A DNA stretch of 64,000 nucleotides from Eukaryota sp. TZLM1-RC (taxonomy: Eukaryota; Metamonada: BaSk clade), in assembly GCA_040285825.1 (NCBI GenBank), contig JAUPSS010000003.1, forward strand, positions 3,286,001 to 3,350,000, given 5' to 3'. Of this stretch, positions 42,346 through 53,159 are shown piece after piece; positions within the stretch are counted from its first letter, which is position 1, and each line of letters starts with the position of its first letter. The notes beneath the pieces are model-generated. The model did not search any database and was not told the DNA's origin. It was given only the letters and a program-made list of their open reading frames with translations. A program made the translations under genes and the position numbers.

Positions 42346-42673
42346 CATGTTAAATAAATAAAACTTTTGGAACAAGTTAATCTTTAAAATGTTGATGATA
42401 GGATTCCAACAATGGCACACAACGAGAATTTTGCATGACTGTTTCTGTCTTTGCGCTAAGGGAACTTTCCTCCTCACTTTGAGACGTGCCCAAAAGAAAG
42501 GCGTCACGAAAAAAATTGCGCTTAAATTTTTGGTAAAATATCATTAGGTTTTAAGTCAAAATGATGCAAATAATAACCACAAATAAATTCTAAACCAACA
42601 ATTGAAATTTCCTAACACCTAATTACTGCCTCATCGATCACGTCAAGCATTTGCGGATCTCTGATGACATTTT

Positions 42674-43842
42674 TTAGACTGTTTTTATAACCATTATTAG
42701 GTTTATGTTTAACATTTTCATGAGTTGGTCATTGTTAAAGAAATTAAATAATTTCATGGTTAATTCTGTATCCCTCGAACAATGAAGTTCAACTGCAGTT
42801 CTTCTTTGGGATAAGGAAAAATCTGAGAAGGGATCATCTTCTTGAACCTTCCAGTACTTTGCAATATATTGAGGATCAAGGTCAATTTTACTTTCCCCTA
42901 ATAAAATATTAGAAACTGTTTTTAGTTTCCGTGGTTGATAATAATTTGTGTAAATACTATAAGTATCAACAACAAATCGACCAGAAATTAAGGGGTTCAA
43001 GTGTTTGTGATTCAATTCTATTAAATTTGAGCTATAGTATTGAACCCATCTACTAGCATCGATTTCACCCTTAAAAAGTTCTCATTTTTCAGAACGTTTC
43101 ATAAAATGTGGGATGTCAAATTTCAGAATATTGAAACCACATTTTATATGAGGATTATAAATTTCTAATAATTTTTTCAAATGAACTTAGCAATTCTTTT
43201 TCAGAAGAATGATGATATTTTTATCATCAGCTTTGCAATAATGTTCATTTCTGCTTGTTGATTTTTCTACAAGATCACAAAAACAAAGATTTAATTCAAT
43301 CTGTTCTCGAGTGAAAATATGAGAAACACAATTTGCAACAATCTTTCTTGTAGATTGACAGTAAGAGATGGAATTTTCTTTTGCAGAAATGACAATTATT
43401 TCTTCCTCATCACTGAGCTTTTTTCCCAACACCAAAATTTCAATATCAAAATGTAAATTTCTTAGAGTGGATTGTGTTTTGACATTTGATGGTGTCACTA
43501 AAGGGTATTTAAATTGAGTCAGTGGATTCTCATTGAAAAGGGTTTTTACACGTTTCAAAGGTGTGCTCAATGCATCAGCTCGCCTTTTCCTTTTTTGGCT
43601 TCTTGTACAGAGGAGCATTTCTTTGTCTCAAATGATTTTCGTTCAATGTCAACACAGTTATAAAAACATCTTTTGTCTTGATTGACAAAATGTTTAACAA
43701 GAGCTGAATCAATTGAATTCAGCTGATTTGACAAAAACAAATTGATCATTCCTTTTGCAAACAATGTGGTGAAGAATCTACAATCATACAAATTAGCTTG
43801 AAAAAATTCAGATATATTCTGACTGATAACCAAATTTATCAA
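42674..43842 (-). pseudogene. Family B DNA polymerase relic: 3'-5' exonuclease domain only
   Basis: Minus strand, N to C: 43567-43842 (unassigned), 43187-43618 with Exo I LHFDIEIL, a broken stretch 43085-43190 with Exo II GFNILKFDIPHF, and 42674-43015 with GRFVVDTYSIYTNYY, then Exo III HCSRDTELTMKLF. The order and spacing of Exo I, II and III identify a family B polymerase exonuclease. The polymerase domain (SLYPS, DTDS) is absent; sequence after Exo III is lost at 42670. Frameshifts join the pieces. Origin is uncertain: a host gene duplicate, a large DNA mobile element or an endogenised DNA virus of the microbe are all possible. Confidence 0.6.
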
Positions 43843-43849
43843 AAATTAT

Positions 43850-44673
43850 TGAATTATTTTTTTGATGTTGTTCTTCATTATGACGAAGACTATCGAAAAG
43901 AAAAAATTTTACTGTTCTGGATTTGATCCAGAATGCAACAAGTACCCAATGTTACCCAATGGTAAATTGTTCGTCAACAGATGCAATCAAATGTGATTGA
44001 TGAAATGCATCAGTATAGGGCAGAGGAATCAATGTAATTTTTCGTCGCCAGAATTGATCAATTGTGAGCAAAAATCCTCTTGAACAAATCCCCGCAAAAA
44101 TAATAGGGCTGATGCGATGGGTTAAACCAGTATTTTGTTATGTGACAATGGAGTTGATGACTGATTGATAAAGTTGTTGATCGAATCAGTGATTTGTTCA
44201 TCATCTGACCATTTGTCTTTAACATCATCACTTTGTTGCCCTCCACCTAATAAATTAATTTTTTTAAAATATATATTGTAGTTATCAAAAGGAATCAAAT
44301 TTACATAATTTTTAATAAAAAAATAATAGAATATTTTATCAAATAGGTCATCAATCTCTCCAAAATAAACACAAAATGAATTGTTCCCTTCTATAAAGAG
44401 GCTGTGGGTGGAAACACATACAGCTTCCAGGTTCGTGCCCCAGACACGACCAGCAAATTCATAGATAATGTGTTTTCTTGAAGGAATTATAAAATGTTTA
44501 TTAATCAATAATGAACAATTAATTAAAAAACAATTTATAAAAACTTTTTGATGGACTATTTGGACAAGTTGACCCTTCTCAACCATTAAAGTGGAAGAGT
44601 CAATCTGAACAGGTAGTATATTTTCAACCAAATGGTAAGGAGAGTCTTCATGAGAAAAATGTGTCCAAACCAA
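43850..44673 (-). other. Unidentified open frame upstream of polymerase relic
   Basis: Frame 44122-44673 (-) gives 183 residues without a domain I know; it is hydrophobic and aromatic-rich in places and ends with an acidic tail. It points the same way as the polymerase relic and may be the N-terminal part or neighbour of the same element. Confidence 0.3.
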
Positions 44674-44816
44674 TATCAGAATTACTGAACTAGTTCGCCC
44701 GAACGTTTGGAAGGGTTGCGAACGTTCGGAATTTTAACATTTTTTTATTTACTCTTTTTATTCAAAAGAAATTATCAAAAACTAAAAATCATTTTCCTCA
44801 AACTGCACATCTACCA

Positions 44817-45109
44817 TTGACAATTTACCTACAGCATTTTTTCATAAAATCTTGTGATAATAACCAGCTAGAAACAAGGCTATACATTCCTTTAAAAGTA
44901 GAAAATACAATTCTGTTTTGCCAAAAGGTTCGGTCAAATATTCTTCCAGTTCTGTTTTTGACAATAGATGAAACATCGTCTTCAAAAGATAACGCAGTTT
45001 TACCCAAGGTTCCAAATAAAGAAAAAGCAAAAGGACGAAGAAGATATTGAGTATGTGAGTTGGAATTCATTGATATTGATTTTTTCAGCATATTTGATAA
45101 TTCTAACAT
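44817..45109 (-). mobile_element. LINE-D C-terminal fragment
   Basis: Frame 44825-45109 (-) matches the extreme C-terminus of LINE-A: NSHTQYLLRPFAFSLFGTLGK, then KNRTGRIFDRTFWQNRIVFSTFKG (LINE-A: KERTGRIFNRVYWQNRIVFSIFKG). It is clearly the same domain but a different subfamily. It is a short 3' fragment. Confidence 0.75.
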
Positions 45110-45179
45110 TGGTCCAAACTGTCAATTTCTATCAAAACGCACTTCTGGCTTTTGACCAATTCATGCAATCTTGATAGCC

Positions 45180-45539
45180 GTTAAGCATACTTTAGTTCTA
45201 TCACTATATGTTATCACGATCAAATGATAGTTAAAGCAGCAAAATCACAATACGCATACAGGTACGCAATACATTAAAAAACAGTTATCTACGGGGTCTC
45301 CGGAACCCACAATACAGAGACCATTGTAATCTTTTTAGACCAAATAATCTTTGAGCCATCTTCGTGCTACTATTCCATGTCTTTGTTGATAACTAAATTA
45401 TCCAAATCTACCTGATGATATTGGAGATCCAACCCCTTTTCGAAGTATCACGTGCAATTTCTTCTAGACCGTATGGTGAGGACACAGGACTTTGAATGAT
45501 CACGTTTGATCATTTCAAATGTGCTGCAAATCTCTGAAT
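45180..45539. other. Unassigned spacer
   Basis: About 360 bases without a supported feature between two LINE relics. Confidence 0.35.
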
Positions 45540-47620
45540 ACTATGATACCTTTATTGACCCGTTTGTATGATTTAATTATCGAAAATCCTTAAAGCTTTC
45601 CTACAGAATTATATTCTTCAAGCTTGATTCCTTTAGTGAAGTCAAACAGTTGTGTTCGTCCCATTGTAATTGGTGGAGTGATCTCACGTCTCATATCCAC
45701 TCTAGTCTGCAATCGTATCAAGAAAAGTGCTAAAGATTTTCTTGGTGCTTTTCAATTTAGACACAAGAACTTATGATGGAGCGAATGTTGCAGCTCTTGA
45801 TGTTGTTTTATTTATGAATTTATCAAGTACAAATGTTCCTGTTGTCTGTTATTTCAAGAATGCCTATAATAGAGTGAAGCGTGGTGCTATTGTTGAAGCA
45901 CTTCACCATCCTCCTGTGTTTGCAGAAGTAGCACATTTGTTTGATTTTTTATATTCTGCTTATTCACATTTAGTTGTGAAAACTAATTCTATTTCCTTTT
46001 GTTCACGTGTAAAACAAGGTGATCCAATGAACCCCTCACTTTTTTTGTCCTTCTCTTCATCCGATTTTCGTTCAACTCAAGGCACAATATCCAGAACTTG
46101 AAATTGTGGCATATATGGTTGATGTTTCATTAATAGGTGTTCTTCCCTTATAGTTCAAAATGCAACAAATTTGTTGGGAATTTTAGCTTCTCTTATTGGT
46201 TTTGAATTAAATCCATCAAAAAATGCCAAGTTCTAAATAGACACACTGAATTTATCTCTTTTGAGGGAATCGAATTGCCATTTATCAATTATGATGATGC
46301 TTGTATTGAATTGTTGGGAACATTGATAGGTAAAGAGGAATGTATTGCTCAGTCGCTGAAACAAGCAGTCCAAAAAGCTTCTTTTGAACTCAAACAAATT
46401 CAAAATTTACCTTTGAAGAAACACACCAAATTTCATGTTGATAGGTTTTGTTATGGTTCAAAAATTAACCACTTGATTCGTTCTATTCCTCCAAATTTGA
46501 GCACTTACTAAGCCAAATAATATTTGACTAAAAGAACTCACTTTTTGGGTTCAATACTTAACTTCAATAATATTGATGATATTCCCCTTCATGTTTTTAG
46601 ATGGGACAAGCATGGTGGTAATGCCTGAACACGTTCATATATTTTATGCGTTCTAAGGTGGAATCAAGAACTTCTTGTATAAACTCGCTTTAAGGTTTTC
46701 ATATCAATTGATGTATTTAGCGAATAACTCTTCTTCAGTTGCAACGAAATTTTTACGTACCTTCCTGGAAAATTGTTCCAATGACTTCTGGAAATCATTA
46801 TTTTCTGCAAAGGTTTACTTCATCTCGAATGAATCTAAAGATTTACTAAATATTTTAGGAACTCTTCCGAAACTACAGAAAAAGATTATTAATTAGTTAG
46901 AGGTAGAATCACTCAACAACCAAATCAGCATGGCTAACAATTCTGGTTATTTTTCTTTGGAATTATTTTTGTCTTCTTTGAACACTGTGAATTCTTTCCA
47001 AAATAGTTCTTCTTGTTTGCCAAAACAAGTTCCTTGCCGTTTTGGAATAATGCTCTCAAATATTCAATTTGTGTCAGTCATGCGAATTAAAGTCAATCTA
47101 TCTCCTCCTCAATGCTGATCAAATATGAATTGTTAATGTGGTGCTTATGCTTCTGTTGATTTCATTATGTCCTACTGTAAATTCACTCAAAAAAGATCAA
47201 TTATCTACAATGCGGTTGGTGATTGTATTTACGATTTGCTACAATGTGCTCATCAATCCAGTTCTTTAAGAACCTCTGTTTGATGAATTAAATTTCAGTT
47301 TGAGCCAAAAACGAGGTGATATTCAATGTGCATGGTATGATGGTACTGAAATAATTATCGATTGTACTACCGTATCGCCATGGAAAAGAAGTTCCAATTC
47401 TGACATTCAACATTTACTCAACGTTCCAGAGCTTTTGAATAAATCACAATACAAAGCTCTTCTTTCACGTCTGAAAGGAGCAAGTGGCAGAAACATTAAA
47501 TTTGTCCCAGTTGCTGATTCAATTTTTTGTACCATTGGAAGTAAAGGTCTCAATTTTTGAGATGCTCTAGGAAAACCTTTCAAAGAAAGTGGTCGTACAT
47601 TTATATTAACTCCATTTTGA
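45540..47620 (+). mobile_element. LINE-B, RT to endonuclease, inactive
   Basis: Plus-strand frames give RT pieces (VRPIVIGGVISRLIS near 45655; 45727-46101 with YFKNAYNRVKRG and RVKQGDPMNPSLF), a connection segment (46275-46511, PFINYDDACIELLG...LIRSIPPNL) and the endonuclease-like domain (47300-47560, RGDIQCAWYDGTEIIIDCTTVS). The motif A Asp is replaced (CYFKNAYN versus LDFKNAFN in LINE-A), and the YxDD box reads YMVD. The RT is therefore dead regardless of the frameshifts. The organisation equals LINE-A. Confidence 0.85.
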
Positions 47621-47839
47621 ATAGCATTACGTACTTTCTAACATGCGAGTTGCTATTCAAGTGAATAGCGAAATATCCGTATCAATCAATTGATGGGGTT
47701 TTTACTAGGTTAAAGTTACAGTGAAGGTTCTTGGTCGAATTTTAAAATGTGACTGTTCCAGGAATAAAATTATCTTTCATAAGTAAAGAAAATTAAAATT
47801 TTGCCACCCACACACAATCGCCTTTTTTTCACAATTTAG

Positions 47840-49255
47840 TTTATTCTAACGAAGAACTACACAAATCTTATGAACATTTTTTTATTAATTGGATCTTCTT
47901 TGGATAATCGAAGTCTTTTGTAATTAATGTCTTTGAACCGATAATCAGCTTGTTTCTGAAGACTGCTGGCTACACTCATGTCAATAGCCTTTCTAGAGGA
48001 TTGACGATCCATTGCACTCATAGGTTTATTAAAATGACCTGATGTCCTTTGAGGAGGTTGAGGGAAGGGGGTGTTTTTTTAAAGCTGGCGCGTTCAATTT
48101 TAAATTGTCTCCTATGTTCTCGCTGATCAAAGGTTGGGAGAAAGTCAATTCTTCATGTTGAGTGGACTCTCGTTTTTTACAATTTCTGCAACAAAAACTG
48201 TTGAAATGTTATCAGAAATGCTGACTATTGAGCAAACTTGTAGCGGTTTGCACTTTTCCGAAATATGCGAGCCAATACCGGATGTTCAGGAAAATGAAAA
48301 CAAGTTGATGGATCTCCCATCAGTCGATGTTTAAAAGCCAGTTGTTTAATAAACAAATTCCTGTGTTGATGAATGTAATTATTAGGACGAATCCTATACG
48401 TGAAGAAACAAGATCGTTCCGTATGTACAGTATTTAGGAAGTCAGTGTCAAACCAGGGGGATACCTGTTGAAACTTGTCCGCTTTTGAGCTTTTCTCCTA
48501 CGTTTATTCTTTTAAGTAAGTGAGAGCTCCTTCCGCCAGCTCCGTATAGTTATGTATGGTTGTGTTGAACTTGGGATCACACCAGGCAGGCAATTTGGAT
48601 GATAGAATGTCCTCAGAGCCGGTCCTTCTTCTCTGCTCGATGAAAAATATCCTTAAACGCCAACCAACTGGTCCAAATGAGTGGCCTTTGAATCAATATT
48701 ATCAATGCTGGGGTTGACCATGCTCTCATGGATCCGTCTGTTCATTCCAGAGACTCTGGGACGGCGTTCCGCGCTTCGTCCATAAGTCATTTTGCTCAGT
48801 TTGTTAAGAACATTTACGAGTTCGTTGCTTTTGTTCATGGGAAGCTCTTAAATTTTTGGATATCTTCAATTAAACCGAGAAATTTGCAAACCGACGTTTC
48901 TGCCTCTTCATTGAATTGTATTTTATAGAGGAGGAAGCTGCTTAAACAAACAGAAATCTGTTAATTCGCAGTAAGTCACCGCATGCTCCTTTAAAAATTT
49001 GTAGAATCCTTCACTGGTGTCATCTTTTCCTTACATGTTGTCTAGTTGAGTATGAAATTCATCATACTCACCTAGAGGGATTGGCAGGTAAGATGGGATT
49101 TTCATTTGTTGTCATACTAGATTCTACTTTATGGAGAAGAGATGCAGCTGAATCCCTTCTCGCGAAATCTTGTGACTTTGCTGGTTCCACTTTCTTTGTG
49201 AGGGGAGAGGGAGCCGGGTCAATAAGTTATTCATTTTTTGGTTGTTGAGGCCACA
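47840..49255 (-). mobile_element. Ty3 copy 3: gag only, truncated
   Basis: Minus-strand matches to the first element: proline-repeat core at about 49200-49220, EEAETSV near 48930, NELVNVLNKLSK, then GRSAERRPRVSGMNRRI (48653-48838), the CKPLQVCSIVSI segment near 48240, and SRKAIDMSVASSLQ with DINYKRLRLSKEDPIN near 47900. Ends at 47840 in mid-gag. Frames are broken. It supports a single ancestral reading frame across the break at 505 in the first element. Confidence 0.85.
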
Positions 49256-49552
49256 AGTTACTGAGATGAATTTTTCGCTGGGTAGAATCAGTTTTCTTGA
49301 TATATATAATACCTGATTAACCTGTCTCTAAAATCTAACTGATACTTTAACTAGGGCAGTGTGTCTAATAATTGGAGGAGCTGGAGTTTATAAACGAAAG
49401 GTTCAAAGCATGTTTGTTGCAATGTCGCGTGTGACAGATGTGGTCCCATCGCATTAAGTTCTTGCAGATGTTCGTATGTAACGGTGTGATGAATTCAAAC
49501 TCAGTCCATGTATTTTATTCTAAACAAAGACCAAAACTACCTCATTGCCTGC
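49256..49552. other. Spacer and PAQR 3' flank
   Basis: About 300 bases, no supported feature; leader or LTR of Ty3 copy 3 would be expected here, but I find no match to the 79-bp LTR. Confidence 0.35.
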
Positions 49553-50396
49553 TCAATCCTCCTTAATTAAAGGGTAATATCCACTTGATTTCAATGTAAA
49601 AGAATCTTGCCTGGTTGAGTCATCCATCGTAACAAACCTGTGAACTATACGTGGATGGAAGTTGTGAACACATGACAAAACGAACAGGAAATGGTAATAA
49701 ACCCCAATGGCTACAAAGATATGGAACACTTCATGGGCATAAAAATGACCTTTTACCAACACCAAGTGTTCACCAAAGATCTAGAGTAAGTTCAAATAAA
49801 AGCTGTCATACTAATGCAATAATCGCTCCTGTTGAGTAAAAAACTCCACCAAGAAAGAGGTGTTTAATGGTTTGTCTGGCTTCAGATCCATAGACCAGGT
49901 GTAGCTGAAGCATAGAGAATATTCCCAGCCAGCCACATATCAGATAAACTATGTTACTTAGAAAGTCAGACAGTAAGTCAAAAAAGAAAGTCTTCATTAT
50001 CACACCGAATAAAGCAAGACACCAAAGAATAGAAGGAACCACCCATTTACCTGCAAAACTCTTGAATGAAGGGAGATGTCCCCCAGTAAATGTTCCAGCA
50101 ATCATGAAGAATATGGCACTGTGATCCAGTCGTCTCAAAACCATCCTCTGATAGGTGAAAGGGTTGACCATGTGGTAAACAGAAGAAACTATCATAGAGA
50201 ATAGACATCCAAAAAGGTACAGACCCACACCAAATCTCGCTGTTTTTGTCTTAAGTGTCCGGAACAGCAACCGTGCATACAGAGCAAGACAAATAGCAAC
50301 CAAGAGATGTGAGATACTAGAAAAAGGTTCCGCAATTCCAAACAAAGGCGTTATTTCAAAGAGCACGTTGGAAGGTGGAGCATTGAAGCCGGTCAT
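49553..50396 (-). CDS. PAQR / haemolysin-III family membrane protein, two exons, 270 aa
   Basis: Exon 1 50396-49812, exon 2 49780-49553, joined across a 31-nt GT...AG intron in phase 0. Seven hydrophobic segments. Family signatures: SSVYHMVNPFTYQRMVLRRLDHSAIFFMI (Ser/His and Asp zinc ligand region) in exon 1, and HFYAHEVFHIFVAIGVYYHF in exon 2, the terminal HxxxH of the zinc site. Only the spliced form gives the complete last helix. PAQR proteins are receptors or ceramidase-like hydrolases of the plasma membrane or Golgi; here the bacterial-type haemolysin-III/YqfA-like topology fits better than adiponectin receptors. Confidence 0.88.
49781..49811 (-). other. 31-nt spliceosomal intron in PAQR gene
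   Basis: The minus strand begins GTATGA and ends CTTACTCTAG. Removal restores the reading frame through a strongly conserved family motif. Without splicing the frame stops at the second intron codon. Confidence 0.82.
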
Positions 50397-50945
50397 GTAG
50401 ATGAAAGATGTTCTTTAGATGTACTCAAAAGTTTACAGTCCGTCGTATTGACCATTACTCCCCATTATTTGCTACTCATTAGAAATGGCCATACTCACAA
50501 AAGGTACGTAAGATATTACCGAGTTTGATCTGCATTGAGATCAAGAATGTGGATGGGGATTAATTCTTTCAGCTTTGTTAGTTCAGTTGTAATCTCATCC
50601 TCCTAATCAACCAATGCCGCTCTCCTTCCATTAACTATTGATGATATCTATTTTTGCTGACCTTTTTGAATTGTACCACTTTGTGTCACACTTAACTATA
50701 TCTCGCTAGCTGAAACACTTCTTCTACGAAGATTAGTCAACGATTCGGCCTACTTTGATAAAATGATCTCATTGGACTTGTTTAAGTGTAAAGACAGTCT
50801 TCATCTCAACTATGAAGCATCACTTTATAGATGTGCGTTCGAGCAGCTCGTATCAGATTTTTTAGACAGATCAAAATGTTTATTCATTTTTTGAGTGCTA
50901 AAAATGTACACGTGGATCAGCTGTACAACATGATATCTACATTAG
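50397..50945. other. Intergenic stretch upstream of PAQR
   Basis: About 550 bases, no supported coding feature; presumably the PAQR promoter. Confidence 0.35.
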
Positions 50946-50949
50946 TTGT

Positions 50950-51185
50950 TTTGTTTGTCGACCTCCAAAATGGGTTGTTGGGGCAGATGGAAACCAGATA
51001 GAAATAGACCACTAGTTTTTATTGCTTTCCCATTTTCTATAAACGCAAAACTTTCAATAGAAGCAGGAAATATTTTGAATGATTTCCAACAATTGGTTCA
51101 AGAAAAAACAATGAAGAGATTTTTGATTGAATTCAGTCCCATTAGTTCTGATTTTATTTTATTAAGTGTTGCAGTTCAATAAAGA
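50950..51185 (+). mobile_element. LINE-C copy 5, 3' end
   Basis: Encodes RPLVFIAFPFSINAKLSIEAGNILNDF and VQEKTMKRF, matching 42050-42180. It is followed by the family 3' UTR (GTCCCATTAGTTCTGATTTT) and an AATAAAG-type end at 51177. The endonuclease core and everything upstream are missing. Confidence 0.75.
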
Positions 51186-51189
51186 AAAC

Positions 51190-52160
51190 ATACATGATGT
51201 TATTGTTATAAATTATGATGGGTTGAGAAGACAATTTTTAAAAACGGAAATTAAATTTTATTTTAGTGAATAATTTAATGATATAAATGGAAGAATCAAT
51301 TTTATCAATATATTCAAATTTACAATCTAAATTTTGAATTGATTCAAATAAACTAATAAACCAGTGGAGCTTTACAAAGTTGAACTCAATTCCTCAAACA
51401 AAACGAACAGCTTACTATTGAATGAATAATTGTTTGAAGTGAAACAATTAAATACTGTCGCAAAAGAGAAAGACGCTGAGACGAAGACATTAATGAAATT
51501 CTGGAAAGAAAGGTAAGAGTCTGAAATAACAAATTTTCAACATCAATATGGTAATGAAAGTTGACCGCAACAATTCCAAACAATTTTCATTAAATAACAA
51601 CTGAAAAAACCCTGGCAATTTTAAACTTATAAACAATTTACTGGAAGTTTTAAGTAATTGAGGCAATGTGATCAACTCTGATCAACCATTTTGGCAGAGT
51701 ATAAGAAAAGAGAAAGGTTGGATTGCGTAGGATTTGACGACGGAGAGGAATGGGCATATATGAAGAGAGTGGGGGACAAAAAAGTTCCGGGAGAGTCCAA
51801 CAATTGATTTAAGGGAACCAACTGCAGGTAAAAGGTAAAAAAGAGTCAAAAAAGAGTAGAAAAACAGGTAGAAAATGTATAGGGGAAGTCCTAAGGTGCG
51901 GACAAGAAGGTAATTGAGGGAAATAAGAATGAATGAGAAAAAGAAAATCCATAAAAACCACACAAGACAGTAAAATAGGAGAGAGTATTGAGAAAAAAAC
52001 ACTTTTTGCGCAAGAAGGTATATTCAAGCTTCCGTTGTGACTTAACCAGAATCCTAGTTTATGAAGTGAAGGGAAAGTGAAAACCTCCCAAAACCAAGTT
52101 GAGGGTTAAACACCTCCCAAAACAGGCAACCATAAGTCAAAAATGGGGTGACAAGTGTAA
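51190..52160. other. AT-rich, purine-skewed stretch without genes
   Basis: Nearly 1 kb. From about 51690 to 52060 the plus strand is strongly purine-rich, which creates hydrophobic open frames on the minus strand. They lack family resemblance and I do not call them. Confidence 0.4.
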
Positions 52161-52163
52161 AAT

Positions 52164-53100
52164 TTGAAAGATGAGCTGTTTATTCTCACTACATGTCAGA
52201 CACCCCCTCCCCCTGTGTCACATATATTCACTCGGTTTTGTGCACTTAACTCGCTACTGACCCCTACTATGGTGCAACAAATTCAGTCTGACCTTCCTGT
52301 GGTCACCGAGATTTATCATGAAGCTTCTGTAATGCTTCAATCTTTTTTTTGAATTTCCGTTGGCATCTAGAGCTCTATTGGAACAAGATGTGTGGTATCT
52401 TTTTATGGCCGTCATCACCACTGGTTCTTTTCCAAACCCATTCACATCCAAAGGACAACGCCAATTACTACATATCTTTTACAATGGATTTCATCCTGAA
52501 TGCCCACAAGACAGGTCTCTTGTTTCTTCATGGGAAAACTCTTTCGTTCCTTATAGAAATTCATTCAATCTTTTTCTCAATGCTTGGCTGCAGGCACAGA
52601 GATGCAATTTGATTAATAGAAAAGTACTTTTTCCTTACCTTGCTTGTCGGGGTCGTCAATTAGAATCTAATGTTAAGACGAGTTTACCTAAAATTTGTCA
52701 ATCCTGGACAAAAAACTTCATTCTTGCTCATTGTAGAGCTCTGAATAAAGCGAATGTCTTTGCCAATTACCTTCTCTCTCTTGTAGCAGATGAAACCTTA
52801 GCATTTCTAGAAGCTGGTGAAGTAGCAAAAAGTGAGCCACTCGAAGCAGTAATTATTCATTCTAATCTCGAGCCCTACATCAATTTCCATCTTAATAATT
52901 CAAGAGAAAGATTCTTTTTATTAAATACATGTAATTTTATCTTGAATCTTTTTCAAAGATTTCCTGCCACTGCTTCTTCAAGTGATAAAATCACCTTTTC
53001 ATCAAAGACAATTGGTGAGCTTTTTTTCTTCAATCTTAAAATTTCACAATACTTACTCACTTTGTTTCTCATTTGCATTGCTGGAAGAAATTTAGAATAA
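52164..53100 (+). CDS. Unidentified protein, frameshifted in a poly-T run
   Basis: Two overlapping frames: 52164-52352, and an open frame continuing to TAA 53098-53100. They join at the T-run 52342-52350, where a one-base change carries QSFF into EFPLASRALLEQ. The result would be about 310 residues, mostly helical by composition, with a Cys/Arg-containing centre (LINRKVLFPYLACRGRQLE) and no domain I recognise. It ends about 60 bp before the 3' end of LINE-A on the other strand. It may be a host gene with a sequencing or true frameshift, or cargo of an element. Confidence 0.4.
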
Positions 53101-53159
53101 TACCATTAGCTTTTCATAAAACTTCTAAATTTCTTTTTTTTACCTTATTTATTTTTATT

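Noticed and set aside
48134-48334. Plus-strand ORF of 66 codons
   Set aside because: It is antisense to Ty3 copy 3 gag, whose minus-strand translation matches the first element.
51682-52027. Hydrophobic membrane-protein ORFs on the minus strand
   Set aside because: They arise from a purine-rich plus strand, overlap each other in two frames and show no family features.
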